NCBI RefSeq assembly: GCF_025362475.1
Contig: NZ_JANYGH010000021.1
Span: 1-36,180, forward strand
Length of the DNA: 36,180 nt
Source: Mucilaginibacter sp.
GTDB lineage: Bacteria; Bacteroidota; Bacteroidia; Sphingobacteriales; Sphingobacteriaceae
Direction: 5' to 3'
Position 1 is the first letter of the stretch. Every line of letters starts with the position of its first letter. Below, one piece after another: positions 8,794 to 18,831 of this stretch. The notes under the pieces are model-generated. The model did no database searches and had not been told where the DNA came from. It saw only the letters and a list, made by a program, of their open reading frames with translations. The position numbers and the translations under genes were made by a program.

Positions 8794-8801
8794 TACATTT
8801 G
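8794..8801 (+). promoter_or_regulatory. Candidate -7 element upstream of tRNA-fMet copy 2
   Basis: TACATTTG matches the Bacteroidota -7 consensus TAnnTTTG 19 bp before the tRNA. I do not see a TTG at the expected -33 distance, so the call is moderate. Confidence 0.45.
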
Positions 8802-8820
8802 CAACCCCAACAAAATAGAG

Positions 8821-8893
<73 letters not shown>

Positions 8894-8899
8894 CAAGTT

Positions 8900-8935
8900 A
8901 AAAGCCTCAAGTCGAAAGATTTGAGGCTTTTTGTT
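8900..8935 (+). terminator. Intrinsic terminator after tRNA-fMet copy 2
   Basis: The stem AAAAGCCTCAA/TTGAGGCTTTT with a GTCGAAAGAT loop is followed by T residues. It is the type copy of the hairpin family also found without an intact tRNA at 2208 and 4003. Confidence 0.85.
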
Positions 8936-9062
8936 TGATGCATAATCCTTCCCACATCCTCAATCTGTACTCATAATCCCCCTTCTAATTTCAAACCCCA
9001 ATCTCCATAATAAAGATTATTTATTTATGAGCGTAGAGTGAATATGTGATTATAGATTTTCT

Positions 9063-9070
9063 TAAATTTG
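9063..9070 (+). promoter_or_regulatory. Candidate -7 element of katG
   Basis: TAAATTTG fits TAnnTTTG 47 bp upstream of the katG ATG. A TATGTG sequence lies upstream, but a clean -33 TTG at 19 bp spacing is missing. Confidence 0.45.
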
Positions 9071-9078
9071 AGTTATAG

Positions 9079-11364
<2,286 letters not shown>

Positions 11365-11388
11365 TTTCGGCCCTATATTATTTAGCGT

Positions 11389-11422
11389 AAAAAGATGGCC
11401 CGGCAACTGGGCCACCTTTTTT
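11389..11422 (+). terminator. katG terminator
   Basis: The stem TGGCCC/GGGCCA with a 7-nt loop is extended by A/T pairs and followed by a run of T, 25 bp after the katG stop codon. Confidence 0.8.
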
Positions 11423-11466
11423 ATTTTCAAGTTTTATCCATCACCGGTAAACCGGAATCCATAAGC

Positions 11467-12000
11467 TTATTTTTTTTCCGCTGATGGTGGATATCGGCGT
11501 ATCTTTTCATCATAGGAGATGATTTTCCCGTTTTTCATCAACACATCGTCAGTATAATACAGCGAATCGGTTTTCCCCTTTTTATCGGTCCATTTTTCAA
11601 CGTACCATAATGTAACCCAGGTATCTTTCTTATCGGGGTAATAGGTGGTCATCCAGGAATCAAAATTTTTCGAAACAGAAGTCATATCAGCCCGGGTTTG
11701 AGCCAGTATGGTCAATAAACTGTCTCTTTTCCCTTTAAAATAAAATTGATCACCTATAAACTCCACCGTATCCGCAAAATTTTCAAGGGCGCCCTTAACA
11801 TCACCTGCAACATACTTTTTCAGGCAATTAAGCACAATCAGGGCATTCTTCTCATCTCCCGGCTGCCAGTTGATGGAATATTTTGGTGTAAAAGGATAAA
11901 TAAGCTTAGCGCTGTCGGGTTTTGCCTGTTCGGTATTTATCTTGTTTTTGCAGCCGAAAACCAAGGCGCATAAAATCATAATAAGGCTGGTTTGTTTCAT
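11467..12000 (-). CDS. NTF2-like (SnoaL-type) lipoprotein
   Basis: With the ATG at 12000 the protein has 177 aa and a lipoprotein signal (MKQTSLIMILCALVFGC, lipobox VFGC with C17). The mature part begins with a linker and then resembles the cone-shaped NTF2-like fold: a helix with VAGDVKGALENFAD, then FIGDQFYFKGKRDSLL, and a final strand set with VTLWYVEKWTDKKG and KNGKIISYDEKIRRY. Such domains often bind small ligands or act as immunity or scaffold proteins, and no catalytic residues stand out. The frame runs upstream to 12066, but that would hide the signal. It is convergent with katG. Confidence 0.7.
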   Translation of the reverse strand: MKQTSLIMILCALVFGCKNKINTEQAKPDSAKLIYPFTPKYSINWQPGDEKNALIVLNCLKKYVAGDVKGALENFADTVEFIGDQFYFKGKRDSLLTILAQTRADMTSVSKNFDSWMTTYYPDKKDTWVTLWYVEKWTDKKGKTDSLYYTDDVLMKNGKIISYDEKIRRYPPSAEKK

Positions 12001-12131
12001 AAATGTCGGGTTTATTAAAAAATTAGCTTTAAAGATTAAATGTAGGAAGCAAAAGAGCAACTGCATTTATGTGATATACAGGGCTACAACGTTTACACTC
12101 CGCTTAATAAACTCCGTTAACCCAAATAACG

Positions 12132-12329
12132 TTAAGCTTTTTTTAACAGCGCTTTCTTTTCCTCGTACTCCGGAATATCAATTTCTCCTTTTACCAATTT
12201 TCTTTTAAGGGTATCTAAAGGATCCTCTTTTCTGGCCCACGAACTAAAAAACACCCGGTACAACAGGATGAACCAGAGTACCCACCAAATCCAGTGCATA
12301 CCCCAAAAATAAGTTTGATAATGCCACAT
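12132..12329 (-). CDS. Small membrane protein with SHOCT domain
   Basis: The protein has 65 aa. A single aromatic-rich membrane helix (residues 5-28, MHWIWWVLWFILLYRVFF) is followed by a cytosolic SHOCT motif (DPLDTLKRKLVKGEIDIPEYEEKKALL), in which a helix, a KGEI turn and an EYEEKK helix are characteristic. SHOCT is a short oligomerisation or adaptor domain found at the end of many membrane proteins. The specific role is unknown. It lies 131 bp upstream of the NTF2-like lipoprotein on the same strand and could be cotranscribed with it. Confidence 0.8.
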   Translation of the reverse strand: MWHYQTYFWGMHWIWWVLWFILLYRVFFSSWARKEDPLDTLKRKLVKGEIDIPEYEEKKALLKKA

Positions 12330-12929
12330 CTTTTTATTGTTTATTTTACTATTCGCTGATTGTTTTATCGCTCTTCATTAGTCCATAACGACAGTGCCCG
12401 CCCTTCTGAAAATCCCAAATGCTGTATATAGTAATAGCCTGTTAGTCCTTTTAACAAATCGATCATTCCGCTTAAATGGCATGGTTAATTGCGGCTGAAT
12501 TAACATGTACTCTACGTATTTTTCAGCCCACTATAATTAAGGAGATTCGCGCAATCCGTTAATTGTTTTTGAACACTCTCAACAGGTGCAAAATTAACCA
12601 CCTATGGCTATAAGAAGAATGATATAGAACACAAAACCAGTAGATTATGAAAGTTTTTTTTGTTTTCGACTAAAATTAATCTGATATTTAGTGTACTTCG
12701 ATTTTTATCTGATCAAAAACTTTTTTAGCATTTATCTGTTCGTTTGCAATTGGCTCAATTATTGTATTATTCGTTATATTAGGTAAATTTGTATTACCAG
12801 CGATACTCCCTCATTACCGTGAAAAATGGCGTTAAAGCCAGTAATTAAAACAAGGGATCCATCCGCGGTTAAACAATTAACTTTTTTAAATTATGTAGCT
12901 ATCTGTTTTGTACCAGTAGAATTAAGGCC
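12330..12929. other. 600-bp gene-free AT-rich region
   Basis: No frame of useful length or family-like content is present on either strand. The stretch is AT-rich, with poly-T runs (for example 12654-12665), and contains one good Bacteroidota promoter at 12762-12791 pointing at the HTH gene. The remaining about 430 bp hold nothing I can assign; a small RNA cannot be excluded. Confidence 0.55.
12762..12791 (+). promoter_or_regulatory. Promoter of the HTH gene (TTG-N19-TAAATTTG)
   Basis: TTG at 12762-12764, a 19-bp spacer and TAAATTTG at 12784-12791 match the Bacteroidota housekeeping promoter. It leaves a leader of about 130 nt before the ATG at 12930, enough for regulation. Confidence 0.65.
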
Positions 12930-13340
12930 ATGAATATTTCTTCGATTAATGATGATGATTTAAACCTCTCCCAGCCACATCGTGGGCACATTCTGGAAAG
13001 GGTGCTTCGAAAGGAATGCATGTGTATTTCAGAGATCGCGAAAAGTTTAAACGTCAGCCGTCGCACGGTTTACAATTGGTTTGGGATGAAAAATCTCGAT
13101 CTTGAAATCATCTATAAAGTCGGAATCGTTACCGGGTATGATTTTTCTGCGGATATCGCGGGGTTTGACAAAGTAAAACAGATTTTTGATGAGAAATCCA
13201 TCAAAGAAAATCTTGTTATAAATGAACCTGATTCAAAGGCGGTGCACTATTGGATGGAAAAATATATCAGTTTATTAGAGAAATATAATACAGTTGTACT
13301 TAAGGATTATGGAACCCCGAGGGATAAGGAAATGTTATAA
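12930..13340 (+). CDS. Small helix-turn-helix DNA-binding protein
   Basis: The protein has 136 aa. Residues about 18-48 form a helix-turn-helix (ERVLRKECMCISEIAKSLNVSRRTVYNWF), with SRRTVYNWF as the recognition helix, similar to the HTH of Xre or transposase-like regulators. After it come LEIIYKVGIVTGYDFS and a helical C-terminus (VHYWMEKYISLLEKYNTVVL) that may dimerise. There is no ligand domain, so it may act as a simple repressor or activator; its targets are unknown. It has its own promoter and a long leader, and lies alone after a 600-bp gene-free region. Confidence 0.75.
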   Translation: MNISSINDDDLNLSQPHRGHILERVLRKECMCISEIAKSLNVSRRTVYNWFGMKNLDLEIIYKVGIVTGYDFSADIAGFDKVKQIFDEKSIKENLVINEPDSKAVHYWMEKYISLLEKYNTVVLKDYGTPRDKEML

Positions 13341-13423
13341 TTTTCACAGTGTATGTATCACCCGGCGTATTGATACCAAACGCCGCCATCGTTCTTTCTA
13401 CAAAACCGAAGTATTGTAAGTTT

Positions 13424-14179
13424 CTAATTTCCACCCACCTTGGGTGTAACTAAAGGTGCCAAAGTATATGAAGTTTTTGATGAGCGTAAAAAACGGCGAA
13501 GGTTGGCTTTAATAGTGCTGATAAACTCATAATCGGTAGCGTTTTTTACCAGGTAGTAGCCGGGGCGATAGCGCTGCATAAAATCTGTAAGCTGCTGGTC
13601 TTTAAGGCGGGTTACGCTGGCAACAAAAACACGGTTAAATCTAAAATCTATCTCTCTCTGGTGGTAATCTTTTTCGATGGTTTCGCGCAGTTTTTCGGCA
13701 TTACGGCCGCTGCGGCTAAAAGCATTATACAAAGCATCAATGCCTATGCCTGCACCCAGGCCTGGTGATACAGAAAGTAAACTCTGGCTGTATTCCGATC
13801 CGTAAATTTTGGTATAATCGCGCTTGGTTGCTTCAAACTGCTTCGCGGGTGTAAGTACCGAATCGCGGATGTACACTTCTTTCAGCATAATGGCCGATCG
13901 TTTCATATAAACCGCAAGCGCGTTGCTACTTTGCACCGTTACAGTATCACTATAATGATCTGCTTTGGTAAATACCAGCACATCGCCGGGCTGTGCATCA
14001 ATGGCAAATTCGCCTTTGAGGGTATTGTACACAGATTTGCCGCTTGTTATATTTTGTACATTTACTTTGGCAATACGATCCTTGCTCTCTTTATCAAACA
14101 CAATACCCTCTACGGGCTTTTGCTGTGCAAAAACCCGTAAGGATAACGTGCATAAAAATAAGAACAACCAAATCTTCAT
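13424..14179 (-). CDS. Secreted protein with carboxypeptidase-regulatory-like domain
   Basis: With the ATG at 14179 the protein has 251 aa and a Sec signal (MKIWLFLFLCTLSLRVFAQ). Residues about 20-95 form a CarboxypepD-reg-like beta sandwich (VEGIVFDKESKDRIAKVNVQN... KGEFAIDAQPGD), the domain often found at the N-terminus of SusC/TonB receptors, here without any barrel. The remaining part (SVSPGLGAGIGIDALYNAFSRSGRNAEKL...) is helical and resembles other stand-alone Bacteroidota proteins of this type. Its function is unknown and it probably acts in the periplasm. The upstream extension to 14233 is unlikely because it precedes the signal. Confidence 0.75.
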   Translation of the reverse strand: MKIWLFLFLCTLSLRVFAQQKPVEGIVFDKESKDRIAKVNVQNITSGKSVYNTLKGEFAIDAQPGDVLVFTKADHYSDTVTVQSSNALAVYMKRSAIMLKEVYIRDSVLTPAKQFEATKRDYTKIYGSEYSQSLLSVSPGLGAGIGIDALYNAFSRSGRNAEKLRETIEKDYHQREIDFRFNRVFVASVTRLKDQQLTDFMQRYRPGYYLVKNATDYEFISTIKANLRRFLRSSKTSYTLAPLVTPKVGGN

Positions 14180-14279
14180 TGTGGCGCCAAAAATAAACGA
14201 TCGGCCGTATTTAGCCATATTATTTAACAACAATTAACTTTTGGAGAGCAAGGATTTTGGAACAAGGGGTTATACTGTT

Positions 14280-14376
14280 CGTCATTGCGAGGTACGAAGC
14301 AATCTCCACATATGCAAATCGACCTTTCACGACTTCCCTGTACAGCGTAGAGATTGCTTCGTACCTCGCAATGACG
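14280..14376. repeat. 97-bp palindromic intergenic repeat with 27-bp inverted arms
   Basis: Perfect inverted arms of 27 bp (14280-14306 and 14350-14376; outer ends CGTCATTGCGAGG and CCTCGCAATGACG) flank 43 bp of unrelated sequence. Arms with GTCATTGCGAGG and AAGCAATCT are a widespread type of intergenic palindrome in bacterial genomes. No transposase lies inside, so it is a non-autonomous, MITE- or REP-like element. It lies between two minus-strand genes, and its transcript would form a long hairpin. Confidence 0.9.
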
Positions 14377-14383
14377 CGTTTTT

Positions 14384-14419
14384 TCTTGATTCTTGTCTCT
14401 TGATTCTTAACTCTCTCTC
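14384..14419. repeat. TCTTGATTCTTAACTCT-type dispersed repeat
   Basis: An imperfect tandem TCTTGATTCTTG/TCTTGATTCTTAAC sequence. Its 17-bp core (14398-14414) is found in reverse complement at 25046-25062 upstream of fabD. It lies directly against the palindromic element at 14280. Confidence 0.65.
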
Positions 14420-14421
14420 AA

Positions 14422-15258
14422 TTACTTCACTACTATAAGCTTTTGCCCAATATGAATATTATTATCGGGTATACTGTTTAACGCTTTTAGGTCATCAACA
14501 GTTATTCCAAAACGTTTGGAAATATTATATAGTGTATCGCCCTGTTTTACGGTATAGATCTTATCGTCGGGCTTTGTTTTGGTGAGTGTATCTGTGTTGG
14601 ACTTGCCAATGCTATCATTAATCTGCGATAGTACACGGTCTTCTCGTTTTATCTTTGCTACTTCGCCCTCGGCACGATCATACTGATCAAGGTTGTATCT
14701 TACGATGAGGTTAATAAGCAGTTGGGGGTATTTGGGGTTGGTAGCATAGCCTGCAGCCTTTAATCCTTTAGCCCAGCCTTCATAATCATTTTTATCAAGC
14801 TCAAAAAGTTTGGCGTAGTTCTTACGCTTTAAAAAAGTAGAATGATCACGAAAGGAGTCTTCAGGATTATCATATACCCTGAAACAATCATTGGCGTTAT
14901 CATCATCTTTAAAATAGCTTTTGCCCTTCCAATCGCTTGTACACTTGATACCGAAATGATTGTTGGCAAAACGGGCCAGCTCGCTATTACCCGCGCCGGA
15001 TTCAAACAAGCCCTGCGCCAATGTTATACTGGCCGGAATACCATACTGGTTCATTTCCTGTATAGCAATTGCCTTAAATTTATCAATATAATCTAAAGAA
15101 GAAAGTGATTTATAATTGGCAATAGAGGCGCTGTTTGCCTTTTGGATGTTGCGGTTATTGTTACGAACATCCCGGTTTGATACCGTTGTTTTTTTACGTG
15201 CCGAGCAGGAACTAAAACATACAAGAGCGGCCAGGAGCACAAAATTTATTCTTTGCAT
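14422..15258 (-). CDS. GH73 glucosaminidase lipoprotein with C-terminal LysM
   Basis: A peptidoglycan hydrolase of 278 aa from the ATG at 15258. The lipobox FSSC (C18) anchors it to a membrane. The glucosaminidase domain (about 58-205) carries E86 in LFESGAGNS as the catalytic acid and the conserved NHFGIKC segment, and it cleaves beta-1,4 glycan bonds of the cell wall. After a linker, the C-terminal 44 residues form one LysM module (YTVKQGDTLYNISKRFG... IHIGQKLIVVK) that binds the glycan. It follows a paralogous glucosaminidase and a methyltransferase on the same strand with short gaps, so an operon is likely. Confidence 0.93.
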   Translation of the reverse strand: MQRINFVLLAALVCFSSCSARKKTTVSNRDVRNNNRNIQKANSASIANYKSLSSLDYIDKFKAIAIQEMNQYGIPASITLAQGLFESGAGNSELARFANNHFGIKCTSDWKGKSYFKDDDNANDCFRVYDNPEDSFRDHSTFLKRKNYAKLFELDKNDYEGWAKGLKAAGYATNPKYPQLLINLIVRYNLDQYDRAEGEVAKIKREDRVLSQINDSIGKSNTDTLTKTKPDDKIYTVKQGDTLYNISKRFGITVDDLKALNSIPDNNIHIGQKLIVVK

Positions 15259-15306
15259 ACATTTAAACCTTATTTGAGGCAATTATTAATTTGCCAAAAT
15301 AAGATT

Positions 15307-15843
15307 TTATTGTTTAGTTTCTGCTAATTCTTTGGGCTGATCGCTTGGGTTTTCGTCAAGGTCATGAAGATCATATTTTTTAATGATCCCTAAAACCTGC
15401 GATGCCCATTTACGGCTGCTGGCGTAACCACTGCGCTGGATACCATGTGCCCAGCCTGCATAGTCATAATGAGAAAGTGCATCTGCAAGGTGACTAAACT
15501 GCTTACGCTCGGTCATGATGCGGGCAAAATCCTGGAACGAATCTAAAACAGAATCGTAGCGTTTGTATGAGGAATGAACTTTTTTGTTGTGTTTAATAAA
15601 CACTACACTGCCTCCGCCTTTTACTCCAAACTGGTTATTAAGGTTTTGTGCAATGGTACTGTTGCCGCAGCCCGATTCATGCATAGCTACACCTAAAACG
15701 ATGCTTGCGGGAATACCTGTTTCGTGCATAATGCGTATGGCATCATCTTTGAACTTCTCTATATAAGATTGTGAAGTATTCTTTTGCGCTGAAGCGGCAA
15801 GTGTTGAGATCAACAGGGTTGTAATCAGTAAGATTCTCTTCAT
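15307..15843 (-). CDS. Secreted GH73 glucosaminidase without LysM
   Basis: The protein has 178 aa with signal peptide MKRILLITTLLISTLAASAQ. The glucosaminidase domain fills the rest, with catalytic E in AMHESGCGNS and NQFGVKGG, clearly paralogous to the next gene (both contain DDAIRIMHETGIPAS- or IQEMNQYGIPAS-like segments). It has no targeting domain, so it is probably periplasmic and soluble. It starts 3 bp after the stop of the methyltransferase gene and ends 48 bp before the LysM lipoprotein gene. The pair may share substrate processing during cell-wall turnover. Confidence 0.9.
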   Translation of the reverse strand: MKRILLITTLLISTLAASAQKNTSQSYIEKFKDDAIRIMHETGIPASIVLGVAMHESGCGNSTIAQNLNNQFGVKGGGSVVFIKHNKKVHSSYKRYDSVLDSFQDFARIMTERKQFSHLADALSHYDYAGWAHGIQRSGYASSRKWASQVLGIIKKYDLHDLDENPSDQPKELAETKQ

Positions 15844-15846
15844 AAT

Positions 15847-16485
15847 TTATTTTTTTCTGATAACCAGCAGGCCGTCGCGTACAGGCAGGATCAGTTTTTC
15901 TATCCTGGTATCAACAGCTATGTGGTCATTTAGTTTGCGAATATTTTCAGTATCGGCATCTTTTTCGGCGCCATACACCTTTCCTTTCCACAAAACATTA
16001 TCAATTATTATTAATCCTCCGGATCTGACTTTGTCAAAAACCAATTGAAAGTAAGTAAAATTATTCTTTTTATCAGCATCAATAAACACTAAGTCGAAAA
16101 CATCCTCCTGTAAATCAGCAATAATGGCCTCTGCTTGTCCAAAATGCAGCTTTATTTTGTTTTCAACATTTGTTAGTTTAAAATGTGAATTGATGATATC
16201 CTCCATTTCGCGGTTAACCTCAATGGTATGCAGAATACCACCTTCAACCAATCCCTCGGCCAGGCAAATTGCCGAGTAACCGGTGTAGGTACCCACCTCA
16301 AGAATACATTTTGGGGCCACCATTTTACTCAAAAAACTAAGCAGCCGGCCCTGGTAATGCCCCGACAGCATATGCGGCCTGAGCACCTTTAAATGCGTTT
16401 CGCGGTTCAGTTGCTGCAAAGCTTCCGGCTCGGGATCGCAATGGTCATCTAAGTATGCCAGAAGGGCCTGTGGTAGAATATCCAT
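15847..16485 (-). CDS. SAM-dependent O-methyltransferase (class I, CCoAOMT-like)
   Basis: A cytoplasmic methyltransferase of 212 aa. Motif I is LEVGTYTGYSAICLAEGL, followed by IEVNREM (the acidic residue that contacts the SAM ribose), and the metal-binding segment VFIDADKKN and IIIDNVLWKG match the divalent-cation-dependent caffeoyl-CoA/catechol O-methyltransferase group. It would methylate a hydroxyl on an aromatic or catechol-like substrate that is not identifiable here. It is the first gene of a tight three-gene minus-strand group with two glucosaminidases, with a 3-bp gap to the next. Confidence 0.9.
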   Translation of the reverse strand: MDILPQALLAYLDDHCDPEPEALQQLNRETHLKVLRPHMLSGHYQGRLLSFLSKMVAPKCILEVGTYTGYSAICLAEGLVEGGILHTIEVNREMEDIINSHFKLTNVENKIKLHFGQAEAIIADLQEDVFDLVFIDADKKNNFTYFQLVFDKVRSGGLIIIDNVLWKGKVYGAEKDADTENIRKLNDHIAVDTRIEKLILPVRDGLLVIRKK

Positions 16486-16692
16486 GCCGCAAAGATAGGG
16501 ATTTTGTTTTTAAAGGTACTAATTGCGCCTGGCAGGGCTATTTACAAGGCTTCCGGCATTATAAATAAAACATACTAAAACCTTATTAAACAATCAATTA
16601 ACGCAATATCAAATTCAAATTCCCGTAATTGTCATTTGCATTTTATTTAACCGGCTTCCTTAATATTAAGCATAATTGTTAATATTGCCGTA

Positions 16693-17502
16693 ATGGGTTT
16701 TTTACAACTGCCCGGCCTGGGCAAAGTGCATTTTCATGAATACGGTACCGGCCAAAAGCCCATGCTGGCTTTTCACGGCTATGGCATGACGGGTAAACAA
16801 TTTCATGTACTGGAGCAGTCCATACTACCCCAGTATCGTATTTATGGGTTTGATCATTTTTTTCATGGCGAGAGCCGCCTGGATGGCTGGACGGATAAGC
16901 AGATTCGTGCGGGGATGCCCAAAAGCATGGTACGCAGCTACCTGCAGCAGTGGTTTGGCATTTATGGCGAGCAACGCATCTCTATAATGGGCTACTCCAT
17001 TGGTGCCAACCTGGCATTGATATTAGTTGAGGAATACGCCCACCTGATTGATGATGTTATATTAATGGCTCCCGATGGGCTTGCGGTATACAAAGGGTTT
17101 AATTTTTTAATGCATAATCCGCTGGGGAAATACCTCTTCGGCAGGGCTACCAAAAGTAAATGGCTGGCCCCTTTTATATTAAAAACAGTTAAAAGGATAG
17201 GCGTTATTGATGATAACCTGTACCAGATAGCGTATAATGAAATTGATACCGAACAAAAACGCCTGGATACTTATTATACATTAAATTTGATTCGCCTGCT
17301 TAAACCCGATGTGGAAAAAGTGGCCGCGCTCATCAATCAGCATAAAATTAAATGTACGCTCATATTTGGCAAACATGACCACCTGTTTCCCAAATCAGCC
17401 GCGATGCCATTTATTGGAATGCTGGATGATGCCGAGGTACATGAGCTTAAACTGGGGCACTGGTTAGTGATTAAAGCACTGGATGAATATTTAGTAAGTT
17501 AA
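16693..17502 (+). CDS. Alpha/beta hydrolase
   Basis: The protein has 269 aa with the alpha/beta hydrolase fold. The oxyanion loop is FHGYGMTG, the nucleophile S102 sits in MGYSIGAN, the acid is in FGKHDHLFP and the base in LGHWLVIKA. There is no signal peptide, so it is cytoplasmic. Family members hydrolyse esters, thioesters or amides. It begins a plus-strand group that continues with two acyltransferases, a glycosyltransferase and a CruF-type protein, separated by 48 bp from the first acyltransferase, so a role in lipid or carotenoid tailoring is possible but not shown. Confidence 0.85.
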   Translation: MGFLQLPGLGKVHFHEYGTGQKPMLAFHGYGMTGKQFHVLEQSILPQYRIYGFDHFFHGESRLDGWTDKQIRAGMPKSMVRSYLQQWFGIYGEQRISIMGYSIGANLALILVEEYAHLIDDVILMAPDGLAVYKGFNFLMHNPLGKYLFGRATKSKWLAPFILKTVKRIGVIDDNLYQIAYNEIDTEQKRLDTYYTLNLIRLLKPDVEKVAALINQHKIKCTLIFGKHDHLFPKSAAMPFIGMLDDAEVHELKLGHWLVIKALDEYLVS

Positions 17503-17550
17503 ATACAAATTAATACCGGGGCGTGTAACAACGCGCCTCTAAATGCAAAT

Positions 17551-18174
17551 ATGATCCCAACGCGCAAAAAGGAATTTTGGAGTGCCGTGTACATTCGTTA
17601 TGTACGCTGGTGGATAAGCCGCAATTTTAAGGAGGTGAAAATAATGCCTTTTGAGCCGCGCGCCGGTCATTCGGTACTCATGTTATGCAATCACTTTAGC
17701 TGGTGGGATGGTTTTATTGCCAACTGGACGGCTGTATACAATCTGAAACGGCGATACCATGTAATGATGCAGCAGGACCAGTTTTTACAGCGCAGCTACC
17801 TGCGTTATATTGGCGCTTACTCTATAAAAAAGGGCTCGCGCGAGTTGTTGGAATCGCTCACTTATTCGGCCCGCTTACTTGATGATGCCAGGAACATGAT
17901 TGTAATATTTCCGCAGGGCGAACTGTACAGCAATCATGAAACCCATATCCATGTAGAAAAAGGGGTTTATAAACTGATAGAGCAAATTAAAGGCCCCTGC
18001 CAGGTGGTATACCATTGCATATTGATTGATTATTTTGAAAGCCTGAAACCCCGCGCTTACATACACCAGTTTGATTGCGGCTTAGCCGGTGAAATCACCT
18101 TTGAGGAACTTAAACAACGCATTAATGATTTTCACCGGCAGGCCTTGGAAAATCAAAAAGTTATGAAACATTAA
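17551..18174 (+). CDS. Lysophospholipid acyltransferase-like protein (PlsC family), paralogue 1
   Basis: The protein has 207 aa. Block I is CNHFSWWDGF with the catalytic HX4D pair H48/D53; block III reads IFPQGELYSN where standard PlsC enzymes have FPEGT. The family transfers acyl chains from acyl-CoA or acyl-ACP to a hydroxyl, usually of lysophosphatidate. There is no long N-terminal membrane helix, unlike many PlsC proteins. It is very similar in plan to the next gene, 36 bp away. Sitting with a GT2 enzyme and a carotenoid hydratase, it could acylate a carotenoid glycoside instead of a phospholipid; this is inference. Confidence 0.88.
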   Translation: MIPTRKKEFWSAVYIRYVRWWISRNFKEVKIMPFEPRAGHSVLMLCNHFSWWDGFIANWTAVYNLKRRYHVMMQQDQFLQRSYLRYIGAYSIKKGSRELLESLTYSARLLDDARNMIVIFPQGELYSNHETHIHVEKGVYKLIEQIKGPCQVVYHCILIDYFESLKPRAYIHQFDCGLAGEITFEELKQRINDFHRQALENQKVMKH

Positions 18175-18210
18175 TAAATGTTGTTATTACATTGAGTAAC
18201 TTACCCTTTC

Positions 18211-18831
18211 ATGATCTACAATAAAAAAAACTTTTTTATTAACCGGCTGATACATTTTTATGTAAAACGAATAGTGAGCCGGCAGTTTCATGAAGTGATT
18301 TGCGATGCCATTGAAGTAGATAAAAACAAGTCCATATTGCTTATAGCAAACCATTTTAGTTTTTGGGATGGATTGATCCTGTATTGTGTGAATGACAAAA
18401 TACTGAAAAAGAAATACCATGTGATGGTAGAAAAGGAAACCGTACATATGCTGCACTACCTAAAATTTGCGGGGGCTTTTTCTATTACCAAAAAATCCAG
18501 GGATGTTATTGAGTCGCTTAATTATGCCGCAAAATTATTGGATGACCCGCAAAACCTGGTACTCATCTTTCCGCAGGGTAAACTGTTTTCAAATTATGTA
18601 GATGACGTGCGGTTTGATAAAGGGGTATTCAGAATAATGCAAAAAGCACAGACAAATTTCCAACTATTGTTTGCTTCAACATTTATTCAGTACTTTAAGC
18701 ATAAAAAGCCCACTGCAACCGTTTACTTAAAAAGCGATTCGCAAAAGTATACTAACGTAACCGAGCTGAAAGCGGCTTACCAGCAATATTACAGCAGCTC
18801 AAAACTGCTTCAAACCGAATTTGACATATAA
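18211..18831 (+). CDS. Lysophospholipid acyltransferase-like protein (PlsC family), paralogue 2
   Basis: The protein has 206 aa and is a close paralogue of the preceding gene: the HX4D pair is again at H48/D53 (ANHFSFWDGL), and block III reads IFPQGKLFSN, replacing the acidic position that paralogue 1 keeps (PQGE to PQGK). The N-terminus is basic and amphipathic (MIYNKKNFFINRL), suggesting peripheral membrane attachment. Its stop codon overlaps the start of the GT2 gene by 11 bp, so the two are translated from one message. Either both are active on different acceptors or this copy has changed specificity. Confidence 0.87.
   Translation: MIYNKKNFFINRLIHFYVKRIVSRQFHEVICDAIEVDKNKSILLIANHFSFWDGLILYCVNDKILKKKYHVMVEKETVHMLHYLKFAGAFSITKKSRDVIESLNYAAKLLDDPQNLVLIFPQGKLFSNYVDDVRFDKGVFRIMQKAQTNFQLLFASTFIQYFKHKKPTATVYLKSDSQKYTNVTELKAAYQQYYSSSKLLQTEFDI

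Noticed and set aside
12330..12929. A riboswitch or tRNA in the gene-free region.
   Set aside because: No known riboswitch consensus or cloverleaf could be recognised by eye.
14241..14438. A 65-codon plus-strand frame.
   Set aside because: It covers the 27-bp inverted-repeat element and looks like repeat-derived frame.
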